Assembly: GCF_001641695.1 (NCBI RefSeq)
Contig: NZ_LSEF01000073.1
Location: 19,754 to 83,753 of the forward strand
DNA: 64,000 nucleotides
Direction of reading: 5' to 3'
Source: Bradyrhizobium neotropicale
GTDB taxonomy: Bacteria > Pseudomonadota > Alphaproteobacteria > Rhizobiales > Xanthobacteraceae
Positions 1-8,264 of this stretch are shown piece by piece. The notes under the pieces were generated by a model that was given only the letters and a program-made list of their open reading frames with translations, was not told where the DNA came from and did no database searches. Each line of letters begins with the position of its first letter. The stretch's first letter is position 1. Position numbers and translations under genes: made by a program.

Positions 1-1
1 C

Positions 2-883
2 TACTTTGCGCAGGAAGGCGTGTTCGAGTTCGGTAGCAAGGAATGGGGCCCGCAGCCGCTCCAGATCCTGCTCTCGACCGTCGACTGCAATTGCGGCTCG
101 CTCGGCGTCGCGGCGGACTCAGGCGTGAAGGAGCTCAGGGACCTCAAAGGCAAGCGGGTCGGCTTCGTGGTCGGCTCGCCGGCGCTGAACCAGAACTCGC
201 TCGCCGTGCTCGCCTTCGCCGGTCTGACGAAGGACGACGTCAAGGTCGTCGAGTTCGCAAGCTATGGCGCGATGTGGAAGGGACTGATCAACAACGACAC
301 CGATGCCGCCTTCGGCACCACCATCACCGGCCCCGCCAAGGAAGCGGAGACCTCGCCGCGCGGCCTGATCTGGCCGTCGCTGCCTGCCAAGGACAAGGAA
401 GGCTGGGCGCGGATGCAGAAGGTCGGCTCGTTCTTCTTCCCGCAGCTCGCGACCTGCGGCGCCGGCATCTCGCCGGACAAGCCGATCGAGCTCGGCAACT
501 ACCCCTACCCGATCTTCGTCGCCTACGCCGCGCAACCAGCCGACCAGGTCTATGCGATGACCAAGGCGATGATCGCGAACTACGACGCCTACAAGGACTC
601 CGCACCCGGCGCCGGCGGGCTCGCCGCAGAACGGCAGACCAAGAACTGGGTGGTGCCAGTACATCCCGGCGCGGTGAAAGCGCTGAAGGAGGCGGGGCAA
701 TGGACCGACGCGCAGGAGGCCCACAACAACAAGCTCTTCAAGCGCCAGGAGGTGCTCGCGTCCGCCTGGGCCGACTACGGCAAATCCAATCCGCCATCGG
801 ACGACAAGGCGTTCCTCGACGGCTGGATGAAGCTGCGCGCGGCCGCGCTCGCCAAGGCCGACATGCCGAACGGGTTCGACTGA
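2..883 (+). CDS. TAXI-family TRAP transporter solute-binding protein (5-prime end outside window)
   Basis: This is the C-terminal part of a periplasmic solute receptor of the TAXI type, which captures a substrate and hands it to a TRAP permease. The frame is already open at base 2, so the GTG at 20 is an internal codon, not the start. The stretch LKGKRVGFVVGSPALNQ followed by a lobe reading GTTITGPAKEAE is typical of TAXI receptors. The signal peptide and first lobe lie upstream of the window. The fused TRAP permease starts 100 bp downstream in the same direction, supporting a two-gene transporter. The substrate cannot be told from sequence; TAXI systems are often linked to dicarboxylates or glutamate, and a glutaminase gene follows. 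Confidence 0.85.
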   Translation, partial: YFAQEGVFEFGSKEWGPQPLQILLSTVDCNCGSLGVAADSGVKELRDLKGKRVGFVVGSPALNQNSLAVLAFAGLTKDDVKVVEFASYGAMWKGLINNDTDAAFGTTITGPAKEAETSPRGLIWPSLPAKDKEGWARMQKVGSFFFPQLATCGAGISPDKPIELGNYPYPIFVAYAAQPADQVYAMTKAMIANYDAYKDSAPGAGGLAAERQTKNWVVPVHPGAVKALKEAGQWTDAQEAHNNKLFKRQEVLASAWADYGKSNPPSDDKAFLDGWMKLRAAALAKADMPNGFD

Positions 884-901
884 TCGTCACTTTTTGTTTG
901 C

Positions 902-946
902 GCATGATCTTCTCGGAAAACCGCTCCACACTTTTCCGGATCATGC
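902..946. repeat. Palindromic intergenic repeat (REP-like)
   Basis: An imperfect inverted repeat lies between receptor and permease genes: GCATGATC at 902-909 and GGAAAA at 915-920 pair with TTTTCC at 932-937 and GGATCATGC at 938-946. I recognise this as a dispersed Bradyrhizobium-type element. Between two co-directional transporter genes it could also stabilise the upstream message. Confidence 0.6.
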
Positions 947-982
947 TTTAGCCTGCCGCAGCAACGTTTGAGGAGAGCGCGG

Positions 983-3181
983 ATGTCCGACAGCGCGGCA
1001 GCGCCGGCGAAGAAGATCGAATTCGGGGATCCGCATCTCGGCGCGACGGCGGACTTGCAGGAAGCCGAGGTCACGCGCGTCCGCACACTGCAGGGCACGT
1101 GGCGCTGGGTGCTGATGGTCGCCACGGCGGCCACCATCCTGCTGTGCGTCAACCAGCAGTTCTCGCTGCGGTTCTTCATCGACTACACGCAGCTCAACAC
1201 CGAATATTTCTACCTGCTGATAGCGCTGATGCTGCCGTTCACCTTCCTGATCTTCCCGGGATCGGAGACGGCGCCGCTCGACCGCATCCCCTGGTATGAC
1301 CTGCTGCTGTTCGCGCTGACCTTCGGCTCGGCGATCTGGCTGATGCTGAACATCCGCAAAGCTGCGCAATTCGGCTGGGAGTTCGACGGCGCACCGGCCA
1401 ACGTCGTCGCCGCCGGACTCGTGATGTGGTTCGTGCTGATGGAGGCGCTACGGCGCACCGGCGGCTGGAGCCTGTTGCTCAGCGTATTGCCCTTCACCTT
1501 CTATCCGATGTTTGCGGATTCCACCTGGCTCGGTCCGTTCCGCGGCACGCAATCGACGCTGCAGCAGACCACGTCCTATCACATGCTCTCGGGTGAAAGC
1601 CTGCTCGGAATCCCGATCCAGGCCTTTGCCGACACCGTGATCGGCTTCCTCGTGTTCGGCACCGCGCTGATGATGACGGGCGCCGGGAAGTTCTTCATCA
1701 ACATCGCATTCGCGATGTGCGGCACGTTCCGCGGCGGCGCGGCGAAGGTCTGCGTGTTCGCCTCCGGCCTGCTCGGCACAGTCGGCGGCAGCATCGTCTC
1801 CAACGTGCTCACCGCCGGCACGATGACGATCCCCGCCATGAAGAAGACCGGCTTCACGCCGTCCTATTCCGGCGCGATCGAGGCCTGCGCGTCGACCGGC
1901 GCCGTGCTGGCACCGCCAGTGTTGGGTGCCACCGCTTTCGTCATGGCGCAGTTCATGAACACGGGCTATGCCGACGTGGCACTCGCCGCGACGATTCCCT
2001 CCGTACTTTATTATGTCGGCCTGTTCGCGCAGGTCGACGCCTATGCCGCCCGCCACAAGCTGAAGGGCCTTCCGCGCGCCGAGCTGCCGCGCTTCTGGGA
2101 CGCCTTCAAGGACGGCTGGTATTATCTGTTCGTGATCGTCGTGCTCGTGGTGATGCTGCTCTACTTCAAGCGCGAGAGCCACGCGCCGTTCTATGCCTCC
2201 GTGCTGCTGGTGATCCTGCACCAATGGTCGGGGCCGGCGCCCTGGAAGCTCGGCAACACGCTCGTGCTCGCGGGCTCGATCGTGGCGACAGCAGCGATGT
2301 TCTGGTTCGGTGTGCTCAATGCCGCGCTGTGGGGCATGTGCCTGCTTGCGGCGCTCAACGAGTTCTTTCCCGGCAAGAACTGGGGCGGCGCACGCTGGCT
2401 GCAATTCCTCGAGCTGAACGGCAAGACCTTCGTCGAGCTGATCGCGATCCTCGCCGGCTGCGGCCTCCTGATCGGCGCGTTCTCGCTCACCGGCGTGATC
2501 TCGAGCCTCGCCAACGATCTCCTCAGCATCGCGGGCGGCGATGCCTTCCTGCTGCTCATCATGTGCGCCGTGACCAGCCTGATCCTCGGGCTCGGGCTGA
2601 CCACGACGTCCTGCTACATCTTCCTCGCCATCCTGGTGGCGCCGGCGCTGGAGAAGCTCGGGCTCAACAAGATGGCGGTGCATATGTTCATCTTCTACTG
2701 GGGCATGCTGTCCTCGATCACGCCGCCGGTCGCGATCGCCTCGTTTGCGGCCGCCGGGATCGCCGGCGCGCCCGCGATGAAGACCGGGTGGGAAAGCATG
2801 TGGGTCGGCAGCATCATCTACTTCATTCCGTTCTTCTTCGTGCTCAATCCGGCGCTGCTGCTCCAGGGCAATAATCCCTATCTGGAGGCGTTCGGGCTCA
2901 CCGGGCTCGCCTGCTTCGGCATCGTCTTCATCTGCGGCGGCATCCAGGGCTACCAGGCCTTCGTCGGCGATCTCCGCGGCGCCGGCATGCTGGAGTGGCC
3001 GCTCCGCGTGCTGCTGGTGATCGGCGGCTTCGTGGTCGCAACCCCCGGCGGTGGGATCATGCCACTGTCGCAGATGCAGATCACGCTGTTGGGGCTCGCC
3101 ATCCTGGCGCCGACGGTTCTGATCGCGTTGCTGCTGGTCCGGCGGCAGGCCGTGGTGCCGGACGGGTTGCGCGTACCCTGA
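983..3181 (+). CDS. TRAP transporter fused permease (4TM/12TM, DctQ-DctM fusion)
   Basis: A 732-residue integral membrane protein combining the small and large TRAP permease subunits, as is usual for TAXI-type systems. It drives ion-coupled uptake of the solute bound by the receptor encoded just upstream. The ATG at 983 is chosen because AGGAG at 971-975 is well spaced; a TTG at 968 is in frame but overlaps this ribosome site. Conserved DctM-like stretches include GTVGGSIVSNVLTAGTM (about residues 270-290) and the C-terminal WGMLSSITPPVAIASF (about 570-590). Many hydrophobic helices are evident throughout. It ends 22 bp before the glutaminase gene, so the two may be co-transcribed. Confidence 0.9.
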   Translation: MSDSAAAPAKKIEFGDPHLGATADLQEAEVTRVRTLQGTWRWVLMVATAATILLCVNQQFSLRFFIDYTQLNTEYFYLLIALMLPFTFLIFPGSETAPLDRIPWYDLLLFALTFGSAIWLMLNIRKAAQFGWEFDGAPANVVAAGLVMWFVLMEALRRTGGWSLLLSVLPFTFYPMFADSTWLGPFRGTQSTLQQTTSYHMLSGESLLGIPIQAFADTVIGFLVFGTALMMTGAGKFFINIAFAMCGTFRGGAAKVCVFASGLLGTVGGSIVSNVLTAGTMTIPAMKKTGFTPSYSGAIEACASTGAVLAPPVLGATAFVMAQFMNTGYADVALAATIPSVLYYVGLFAQVDAYAARHKLKGLPRAELPRFWDAFKDGWYYLFVIVVLVVMLLYFKRESHAPFYASVLLVILHQWSGPAPWKLGNTLVLAGSIVATAAMFWFGVLNAALWGMCLLAALNEFFPGKNWGGARWLQFLELNGKTFVELIAILAGCGLLIGAFSLTGVISSLANDLLSIAGGDAFLLLIMCAVTSLILGLGLTTTSCYIFLAILVAPALEKLGLNKMAVHMFIFYWGMLSSITPPVAIASFAAAGIAGAPAMKTGWESMWVGSIIYFIPFFFVLNPALLLQGNNPYLEAFGLTGLACFGIVFICGGIQGYQAFVGDLRGAGMLEWPLRVLLVIGGFVVATPGGGIMPLSQMQITLLGLAILAPTVLIALLLVRRQAVVPDGLRVP

Positions 3182-3203
3182 TTGCGTTGCACAAAGAGAG
3201 GCG

Positions 3204-5051
3204 ATGAAACCGCTATCGCCTCCCGCCTCCGCCTGGACCCGCTCGAAACCGCCCTTGCTGCGGTTTCTGGACAATTGTCTCAGCGAATTCTCCGCCGAAA
3301 CCTCCGGCGCGGTCGCCGACTACATCCCCGAGCTCGGCAAGGCCGACCCTGCCTATTTCGGCATCAGCCTCGCGACGCTGGACGGCCACGTCTACGAAGT
3401 GGGCGACAGCCGGGTGCCCTTCACCATCCAGTCGATGTCAAAGCCGTTCGTGTTCGCGCTGGCGCTGGACCTGCTCGGGGCGGCGCGGGTCGAAAGCACG
3501 ATCGGCGTCGAGCCGTCGGGCGATCCCTTCAACTCGATCCGGCTCAATGCCGAGAACCACCCGTTCAACCCGATGGTCAATGCCGGCGCGATCGCCTGCA
3601 CCGGGCTGATTCACGAGAGCAAGGGCGACGATGCCTTCGAGCAGATCCGCCTCGCGCTCGGACGTTTCGCCGGTCGCGATCTCGACGTCGACGAGGCCGT
3701 CTATACCTCCGAAAGCCAGACCGGCGACCGCAACCGCGCCATTGCCTATCTCCTGCGCACCAATGCCGTGATCAAGGACAATGTCGCCGCTGTGCTCGAC
3801 GTCTATTTCCGGCAATGCGCGGTGCTGGTGACGGCGCGCGACATCGCGGTGATGGCGGCAACGCTCGCCAACCGCGGCGTCAATCCGGTCACCGGCGAGC
3901 AGGTGGTGACCCCCTACGCGATCGCGCGGACGCTGTCGGTCATGACGTCGTCCGGCATGTACGACTATGCCGGCGAGTGGATCTACCGGATCGGCATCCC
4001 CGCCAAGAGCGGCGTCGGCGGCGGCATCCTCGCAGCCCTGCCCGCCCGCCTCGGGCTCGGCAGCTATTCGCCGCGGCTTGACAAGCACGGCAATAGCGTG
4101 CGCGGCATCAAGGTCTGCGAGGCGCTGTCCTCGCATTACGACCTGCACATGCTCAACCGCAGCGACGACGCCCGCAACGCCGTCATCGCCGACTACGACA
4201 TCGGCAAGAGCCCGTCGCGGCGCGTGCGCCGTCCGCAGGAGCGCGAGATCCTGGCTGCCCATGAGCAGGAGGTGCGGATCATCGAGCTGGTTGGCACGCT
4301 GTCGCTGTCCGCGGTCGACTACGTGTCTCGGCGGCTGGCGGGGCGGCCGCGGCCGCAAATCGTCGTGTTCGACCTGCACCGCGTCACCTCCACGACACGC
4401 GCCGGCGCGCGGCTGATCGCGGAGGCTTTTGAGGAACTGGCAGCGCTGAATGTCACGGTGGTCCTGTCCGGGGTCAAGCGCGCCTCCCGGGAATGGAACA
4501 GCTTGCGCGAATGGACCGCCGAGCTGAAGAACGTCCGCGACTTCTATCTGCTCGACACCGCAATCGAATGGGCGGAAGACCAGATCGTGTATCGCTATGG
4601 CGGCTCGATCGACTTCCACGAGATCACCGAGCTTGCCGAACAGCCCCTGCTCGCCGGCCTGAGCGAGGAGGAGCTGACGGATCTGGCCTCGCTGTGCAGC
4701 ATCCGGACCTATCAATCCGGCGCGAAAATCCTCACCACCGGCGATCCGGCCGATGCCCTGTTCTTCCTGCGCAGCGGCGCCGTCCACGTCACGCTGCCCG
4801 ACGGCGTGCGGCTGGCAACGCTGACCGCCGGCATGGCCTTCGGCGAGATGGCGCTCCTGGAGCAGACCCGCTCCGCCGATGTGTTCGCCGACATGGCCGC
4901 GACCGCGTTCGAGGTGCCGTTGAAAGATTTCGAACGTTTCCGCAAGCAGCACCCGCGCGCCGGCGAGCGCATCATGCGCAATTTGGCGCAGCTCCTCGCC
5001 GATCGCCTGATCGTGGCCAACGCCAAGGTCGACATCCTGACGTCGATGTGA
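3204..5051 (+). CDS. glsA: Glutaminase A fused to STAS and cyclic-nucleotide-binding domains
   Basis: A 615-residue protein. Residues 1 to about 305 are a serine-dependent glutaminase, which hydrolyses L-glutamine to glutamate and ammonia; the SxxK motif is S77-M-S-K80, followed by GDPFNSIRLN and HPFNPMVNAGAI. Residues of about 350-450 resemble a STAS domain (IVVFDLHRVTSTTRAGARLI), and about 465-590 a cNMP-binding domain with the phosphate-cassette-like FGEMALLEQTRSA. Free-standing bacterial glutaminases are about 310 residues, so half of this protein is regulatory. AAAGAGAGG upstream of the ATG at 3204 is the ribosome site. The fusion suggests activity gated by a nucleotide or by STAS contacts; that is inference. 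It directly follows a TRAP transporter. Confidence 0.9.
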   Translation: MKPLSPPASAWTRSKPPLLRFLDNCLSEFSAETSGAVADYIPELGKADPAYFGISLATLDGHVYEVGDSRVPFTIQSMSKPFVFALALDLLGAARVESTIGVEPSGDPFNSIRLNAENHPFNPMVNAGAIACTGLIHESKGDDAFEQIRLALGRFAGRDLDVDEAVYTSESQTGDRNRAIAYLLRTNAVIKDNVAAVLDVYFRQCAVLVTARDIAVMAATLANRGVNPVTGEQVVTPYAIARTLSVMTSSGMYDYAGEWIYRIGIPAKSGVGGGILAALPARLGLGSYSPRLDKHGNSVRGIKVCEALSSHYDLHMLNRSDDARNAVIADYDIGKSPSRRVRRPQEREILAAHEQEVRIIELVGTLSLSAVDYVSRRLAGRPRPQIVVFDLHRVTSTTRAGARLIAEAFEELAALNVTVVLSGVKRASREWNSLREWTAELKNVRDFYLLDTAIEWAEDQIVYRYGGSIDFHEITELAEQPLLAGLSEEELTDLASLCSIRTYQSGAKILTTGDPADALFFLRSGAVHVTLPDGVRLATLTAGMAFGEMALLEQTRSADVFADMAATAFEVPLKDFERFRKQHPRAGERIMRNLAQLLADRLIVANAKVDILTSM

Positions 5052-5100
5052 GGCCCTCCGGGATCTTGAGGCGCCTGTTTGTCTGCCGTCACCCATCGGC

Positions 5101-5210
5101 CTCGTCCTGCGGAGCGCGCTCTTGCGCGCGTCTCGAAGGACGGCCAGAGGCGAGATCCCGCCCGCGGCCATCCTTCGAGACGCCCGCTTCCAGCGGGCCC
5201 TCAGGATGAG
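5101..5210. repeat. Long inverted repeat, dispersed intergenic family
   Basis: Two roughly 45-bp arms face each other: 5101-5145 begins CTCGTCCTGCGGAGCGCG and 5166-5210 ends with GGGCCCTCAGGATGAG. Shared blocks are CTCGAAGGA and its complement TCCTTCGAG. It sits between the convergent glutaminase and MazG-like genes. A related copy is at 22400-22496. Confidence 0.7.
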
Positions 5211-5242
5211 GTCCATCAGATTGACCGCACGGAAGGGATCGT

Positions 5243-5545
5243 CTAGCGGCTCGCGGCCTCGCTGAGCCGCCGGTTGATCCTGGCTGCGCTTTTCTTGAGC
5301 AGTTCGGACGGCGTCTGGCCGGTCGCCGCGCACAGGCAGGCCCAGTAGTAGATGACATCGCCGAGTTCATCGACGAGACCCGCCTGATCGAGCCAGCCGT
5401 CGCGGAGGAGCTTCTTGATGTGGTCGGCGACTTCGCCGGACTCGCCGGCGAGGCCAAGACCGAGATAGGACAACCGCTCGTTCGACGGGTGCTCTTCGAC
5501 TTTCGCAATGGTTGCGGCCCAGGCCGCATATTCATCGATCGTCAT
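5243..5545 (-). CDS. MazG-like nucleotide pyrophosphohydrolase family protein
   Basis: A small all-alpha NTP pyrophosphohydrolase-like protein of about 100 residues. Metal-binding acidic pairs are visible as GESGEVADH and DELGDVIYYW, the ExxE and ExxD motifs of the MazG fold. Such proteins hydrolyse NTPs or dNTPs to NMP plus pyrophosphate, often as house-cleaning enzymes. Two ATGs are possible: 5551 and 5545. I prefer 5545 because GAGGG lies about seven bases upstream of it and would abut the other. The gene is 20 bp downstream of the decarboxylase-like gene on the same strand and may be co-transcribed. The substrate cannot be assigned. Confidence 0.8.
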   Translation of the reverse strand: MTIDEYAAWAATIAKVEEHPSNERLSYLGLGLAGESGEVADHIKKLLRDGWLDQAGLVDELGDVIYYWACLCAATGQTPSELLKKSAARINRRLSEAASR

Positions 5546-5571
5546 CGGCATCCCTCGCCGCTGCTGTCGGA

Positions 5572-6099
5572 TCAGCCCACCACTTCGGTCACGGGCTGCA
5601 GATCGATCTCGAAGGTCTCGAGGAATTTCGAGGTCATGATGTAGAAGCCGACCGAGAGCTGCAGCTCGACCAGCGCGGCCGGCGTGAGCTTTGAGGCGAT
5701 CGCCTTGAACGTCGCATCCGTCGGCTTGTTCAGCTTGACGATCTCGTCGGTGAAGGCGAGCGCGGCGCGCTGCGTCTCGTCGAAACAGCTCGCGGCCTGC
5801 CAGTTCACCAGCGCTTCATTCTGCTCGTCGGTGACGCCGACATTCTTGCCGATGCGCTTGTGTGCAACGATCTCGTACGGCGCCTCGCACAGAATTCCGG
5901 TGCGCGTGATCGCGAGCTCGCGCACGATCGGATCGAGCTCGCCTTTGTGGCGGATGGCGCCGCCGAGCCGGCAGTACTGCTCAAAATAGCTCGGCGAATG
6001 CGCCATCATGCGGAAGATGTTGGCGTGGCGGTTCTTGTCGAGGATCTCGCGGGTGCGGTCGGATGCCTTGGACGGATCGCTGTAGTCGATGCGGGCCAT
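5572..6099 (-). CDS. Carboxymuconolactone decarboxylase family protein (AhpD-like fold)
   Basis: A 175-residue helical protein of the CMD/AhpD superfamily. The core reads ELDPIVRELAITRTGILCEAP then YEIVAHKRIGKNVG, matching the CMD signature with a single cysteine rather than the AhpD CxxC pair, so thiol-peroxidase activity like AhpD is unlikely. The start is ATG 6099, preceded by AGGAA at good spacing; the open frame extends to 6204, but the extra residues look unrelated. Upstream there is an imperfect direct repeat (6102-6117 and 6128-6143) containing this ribosome site. The physiological substrate is unknown. Confidence 0.8.
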   Translation of the reverse strand: MARIDYSDPSKASDRTREILDKNRHANIFRMMAHSPSYFEQYCRLGGAIRHKGELDPIVRELAITRTGILCEAPYEIVAHKRIGKNVGVTDEQNEALVNWQAASCFDETQRAALAFTDEIVKLNKPTDATFKAIASKLTPAALVELQLSVGFYIMTSKFLETFEIDLQPVTEVVG

Positions 6100-6398
6100 G
6101 ATTTTCCTGAGGATTTTGGCCGAAGAGTTTCCTTGAGGATTTTCCTCGGACTTTCGATGCTTTTTGTCGTTGTCGGCGAAAATTCCCGGAAACTGTATTC
6201 GCACGCCGACGCAGGAGCAACATTATCGAGTCAAATTGCCGCCGCATTGCTGATCGACCTTGGCACAGTCGATATTCGCCGCGTGGGGACAAATCGCGGC
6301 GAGTACTCGAAGTGGGGTGTTCCGAGTAAAAATAATTGGCCATCGATTGCGCAGCGCGCGCAACGATGAGTCACGCCCAAGTCTAGGGAGAAAAAGGC
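6100..6398. other. Intergenic region between divergent genes
   Basis: About 300 bp separate the decarboxylase-like gene (leftward) and the 33-codon gene (rightward). Apart from the imperfect TTTCCTTGAGGATTTT repeats at 6102-6143 and an AT-rich stretch at 6325-6345 that could be promoter DNA, I see no gene or RNA here. Confidence 0.4.
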
Positions 6399-6500
6399 AT
6401 GAGGGAAGCCACCAGGAGGGCGGCCTCGGGAGCGCTCGCGCATATGCTGGCGGTGACGGCGATGCTCGTCATCGCCAGCATATTGTTCTACGGGCGTTAG
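6399..6500 (+). CDS. Small 33-residue membrane peptide
   Basis: A short frame starting at ATG 6399, with AGGGAG at 6384-6389 as ribosome site and stop TAG at 6498. The N-terminus is basic (MREATRRAAS) and the rest is one hydrophobic segment (HMLAVTAMLVIASILFYGR), so a single-pass membrane peptide is predicted. Codons have high GC at third positions like the surrounding genes. An 11-bp perfect inverted repeat (ATATGCTGGCG at 6442-6452, CGCCAGCATAT at 6473-6483) lies inside the coding part. No family is recognised. It stands alone between a divergent gene and a palindromic repeat. Confidence 0.55.
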   Translation: MREATRRAASGALAHMLAVTAMLVIASILFYGR

Positions 6501-6518
6501 CGTTAGTATGAGTGTTTT

Positions 6519-6601
6519 CGTCATTCCGGGGTGGCTCTCGCACAAGCCAGGCCCAGAATCCCGTTCCAGGTTCGGTCCTTCTGGACCGCCCCCGAATGAC
6601 G
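6519..6601. repeat. Dispersed palindromic repeat with CGTCATTCCGG ends
   Basis: The element opens with CGTCATTCCGGGGTGG and closes with CGCCCCCGAATGACG, giving complementary ends about 80 bp apart. The same end sequences occur at 8126-8235. It lies between the 33-codon gene and the convergent DUF35 gene, and may also help end both transcripts. Confidence 0.6.
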
Positions 6602-6608
6602 AATCCTA

Positions 6609-6974
6609 CTACGCCTTCTTGGTGAAGAACGGCACGAGCTTGCCGGCAAAGGACTTGAAGCTCGCATCGACCTCATCGCCGATGGCAAGACCGGCCTCGC
6701 CGTGCGCCATCATGCGAAAACCCTCGGCGCAATCGACCAGCAGGATGTTGTAGGGCACGTGCGCGCGCGTCTCGGGCGTGGCGGCGCGGCAGACCAGCGA
6801 GGTCGCATAGACCCTGCCCTTGCCGCTTGCGTGCTGCTGGCGCGGATTGGCAGCTCCGCAAGCCGCGCAGAAGGCGCGGTGGAAATATTGTACATGGCCG
6901 CATGAGCCGCAGGTCTGGTACGTGATGGCCTCTTCGCCCCTGGTCCAGTCGCCAATTCGCTCGTTGCTGCTCAT
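6609..6974 (-). CDS. Zn-ribbon / OB-fold (DUF35) acyl-CoA-binding partner protein
   Basis: A 121-residue protein with an N-terminal rubredoxin-like zinc ribbon (CGSCGHVQYFHRAFCAACG, about residues 22-40) and a C-terminal OB fold (GRVYATSLVCRAATPETRAH onward). DUF35 proteins pair with thiolase-like enzymes and bind the acyl-CoA; in steroid side-chain degradation such pairs act as retro-aldolases. Its start overlaps the stop of the thiolase-like gene by 4 bp, so a stoichiometric complex with that protein is likely. This coupling is the main support for the functional call. Confidence 0.85.
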   Translation of the reverse strand: MSSNERIGDWTRGEEAITYQTCGSCGHVQYFHRAFCAACGAANPRQQHASGKGRVYATSLVCRAATPETRAHVPYNILLVDCAEGFRMMAHGEAGLAIGDEVDASFKSFAGKLVPFFTKKA

Positions 6975-8107
6975 CGCACCTGCTCCAGGAACATGCTGAC
7001 ATGCGAGGACAGCACGCCGCCATCACCGTGCAACAGCGCAATTGAGGCGTCGCGCACCTGGCGATTCGCCGCCCGCCCCGTCATCTGCAGATGCGTCTCG
7101 ACCAGATGCGCCATGGCGCCGCCGACGCCACAATGGCCGTAGCTGAGAAGGCCACCATGGGTGTTGAGCGGCATTGCCCCGTCGCGGCCGAAATGCCCGG
7201 CGCGCACCCGCGCCGCCGCCTCGCCGCGACCCGCAAGCCCGAGGTCTTCCAGCAGCATCGCGAGCGTGATGGTAAAACTGTCGTAGACGGCAGCGTAGCG
7301 CACGTCCGAGATCGCAAGGCCCGTCGCCTCCTTGGCGCGCGCGATGGAGATCTCGGCGCCAAGCTCGCTCAGGGCAGGTGCCGCCGTCACATGCTGATGC
7401 GTGTGAGCCTGGGCGCAGCCGCGAATGCGCACCCCGGCCGCGCCCATCCGCTCGCGGCTGACGACGAACGCCGCGCCGCCGTCGGACACCGGACAGCAGT
7501 CGAGCAGCTTCAGCGGCATCGCCACCGGCTTCGAGGCCATGACGTCGGCGACCGTGATCGGCTCGTGAAATTGCGCACCGGGATGCGTGCAGGCATGCTC
7601 GCGCATCAGCACCGCGAACTCGGCAAGGTCTTCTTCGCTCACGCCGTATTCGTGCATGTAGCGTGAGGCGACGAGGCCGTAATAGGCGGGGATGGTCGGC
7701 CCCAGCGGCACCTCGTAGTCGGGATGACCGACCTGCGCCAGCGCCTGGATCGAGGCATCGCGGCTCTGTCCGGTAAGACGGTTCTCGCCGGCCACCACGA
7801 GCACATGCCGCACCACGCCGGCCTCGACGAGATGATGCGCGAGCATCGTCATCGCCAGCCCCGTGGCGCCGCCGACCTGCACAGCATGGGCATAAGAAGG
7901 ACAAATGCCGAAGTGCTCGGCGAACACGGTCGCCAGCATGATGTGCGGTGAGACGGTCGAATAGCCGCAGAGAATGCCGTCGATCTCGGCGCGCTTGAGC
8001 CCGGCATCGTCGATCGCGAGCTGGGCAGCCCTGCTCATCAGGTCGAGCGAGGACGAGCCTTCGTGCTTGCCGTAGGGTGTGAGGCCAACGCCGGTGATGA
8101 AGCTCAT
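6971..8107 (-). CDS. Thiolase-like protein lacking the nucleophilic cysteine (Ltp2-type aldolase candidate)
   Basis: A 378-residue thiolase-fold protein of the SCP2/nonspecific lipid-transfer group. Where a thiolase has its acylated cysteine (compare VENACATG in the thiolase at 9914-11089) this protein reads VQVGGATG, so position 80 is glycine. The glycine-histidine motif is kept as SYGHCG (Y323, H325) and a YDSF motif is at 275-278. Loss of the cysteine with retained tyrosines and a DUF35 partner is the pattern of Ltp2-like retro-aldolases that cleave beta-hydroxyacyl-CoA side chains. It shares a 4-bp overlap with the DUF35 gene. A biosynthetic or degradative thiolase reaction is unlikely. 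Substrate unknown; aldolase role is inferred. Confidence 0.8.
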   Translation of the reverse strand: MSFITGVGLTPYGKHEGSSSLDLMSRAAQLAIDDAGLKRAEIDGILCGYSTVSPHIMLATVFAEHFGICPSYAHAVQVGGATGLAMTMLAHHLVEAGVVRHVLVVAGENRLTGQSRDASIQALAQVGHPDYEVPLGPTIPAYYGLVASRYMHEYGVSEEDLAEFAVLMREHACTHPGAQFHEPITVADVMASKPVAMPLKLLDCCPVSDGGAAFVVSRERMGAAGVRIRGCAQAHTHQHVTAAPALSELGAEISIARAKEATGLAISDVRYAAVYDSFTITLAMLLEDLGLAGRGEAAARVRAGHFGRDGAMPLNTHGGLLSYGHCGVGGAMAHLVETHLQMTGRAANRQVRDASIALLHGDGGVLSSHVSMFLEQVR

Positions 8108-8125
8108 GGGATCAACCTCCCTGTC

Positions 8126-8235
8126 GTCATTCCGTGGCGCGACAACGTCGCGAGCCCGGAATCAATCGTTCAGCATGTGAAGGAGATAAATGGATTCCGG
8201 GCTCGCGCCCCAAATGGGCGCGCCCCGGAATGACG
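8126..8235. repeat. Dispersed palindromic repeat with CGTCATTCCG ends
   Basis: Nested inverted repeats: CGTCATTCCG at the left end pairs with CGGAATGACG at the right, and GCGAGCCCGGAATC pairs with GATTCCGGGCTCGC inside. It separates the thiolase-like gene from the CoA-transferase gene on the same strand and is the same family as 6519-6601. Confidence 0.65.
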
Positions 8236-8264
8236 AATGAGAGAGCCTTTGCCATCGCTTGCCC

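Noticed and set aside
1448..3274. A 608-codon open frame antisense to the TRAP permease
   Set aside because: It is an antisense shadow caused by high third-position GC; the TRAP protein on the other strand has clear family motifs and this one has a repetitive charged composition.
3438..5333. A 631-codon open frame antisense to the glutaminase fusion
   Set aside because: Arginine/glycine-rich composition with no motif, and the plus-strand protein accounts for the whole stretch.
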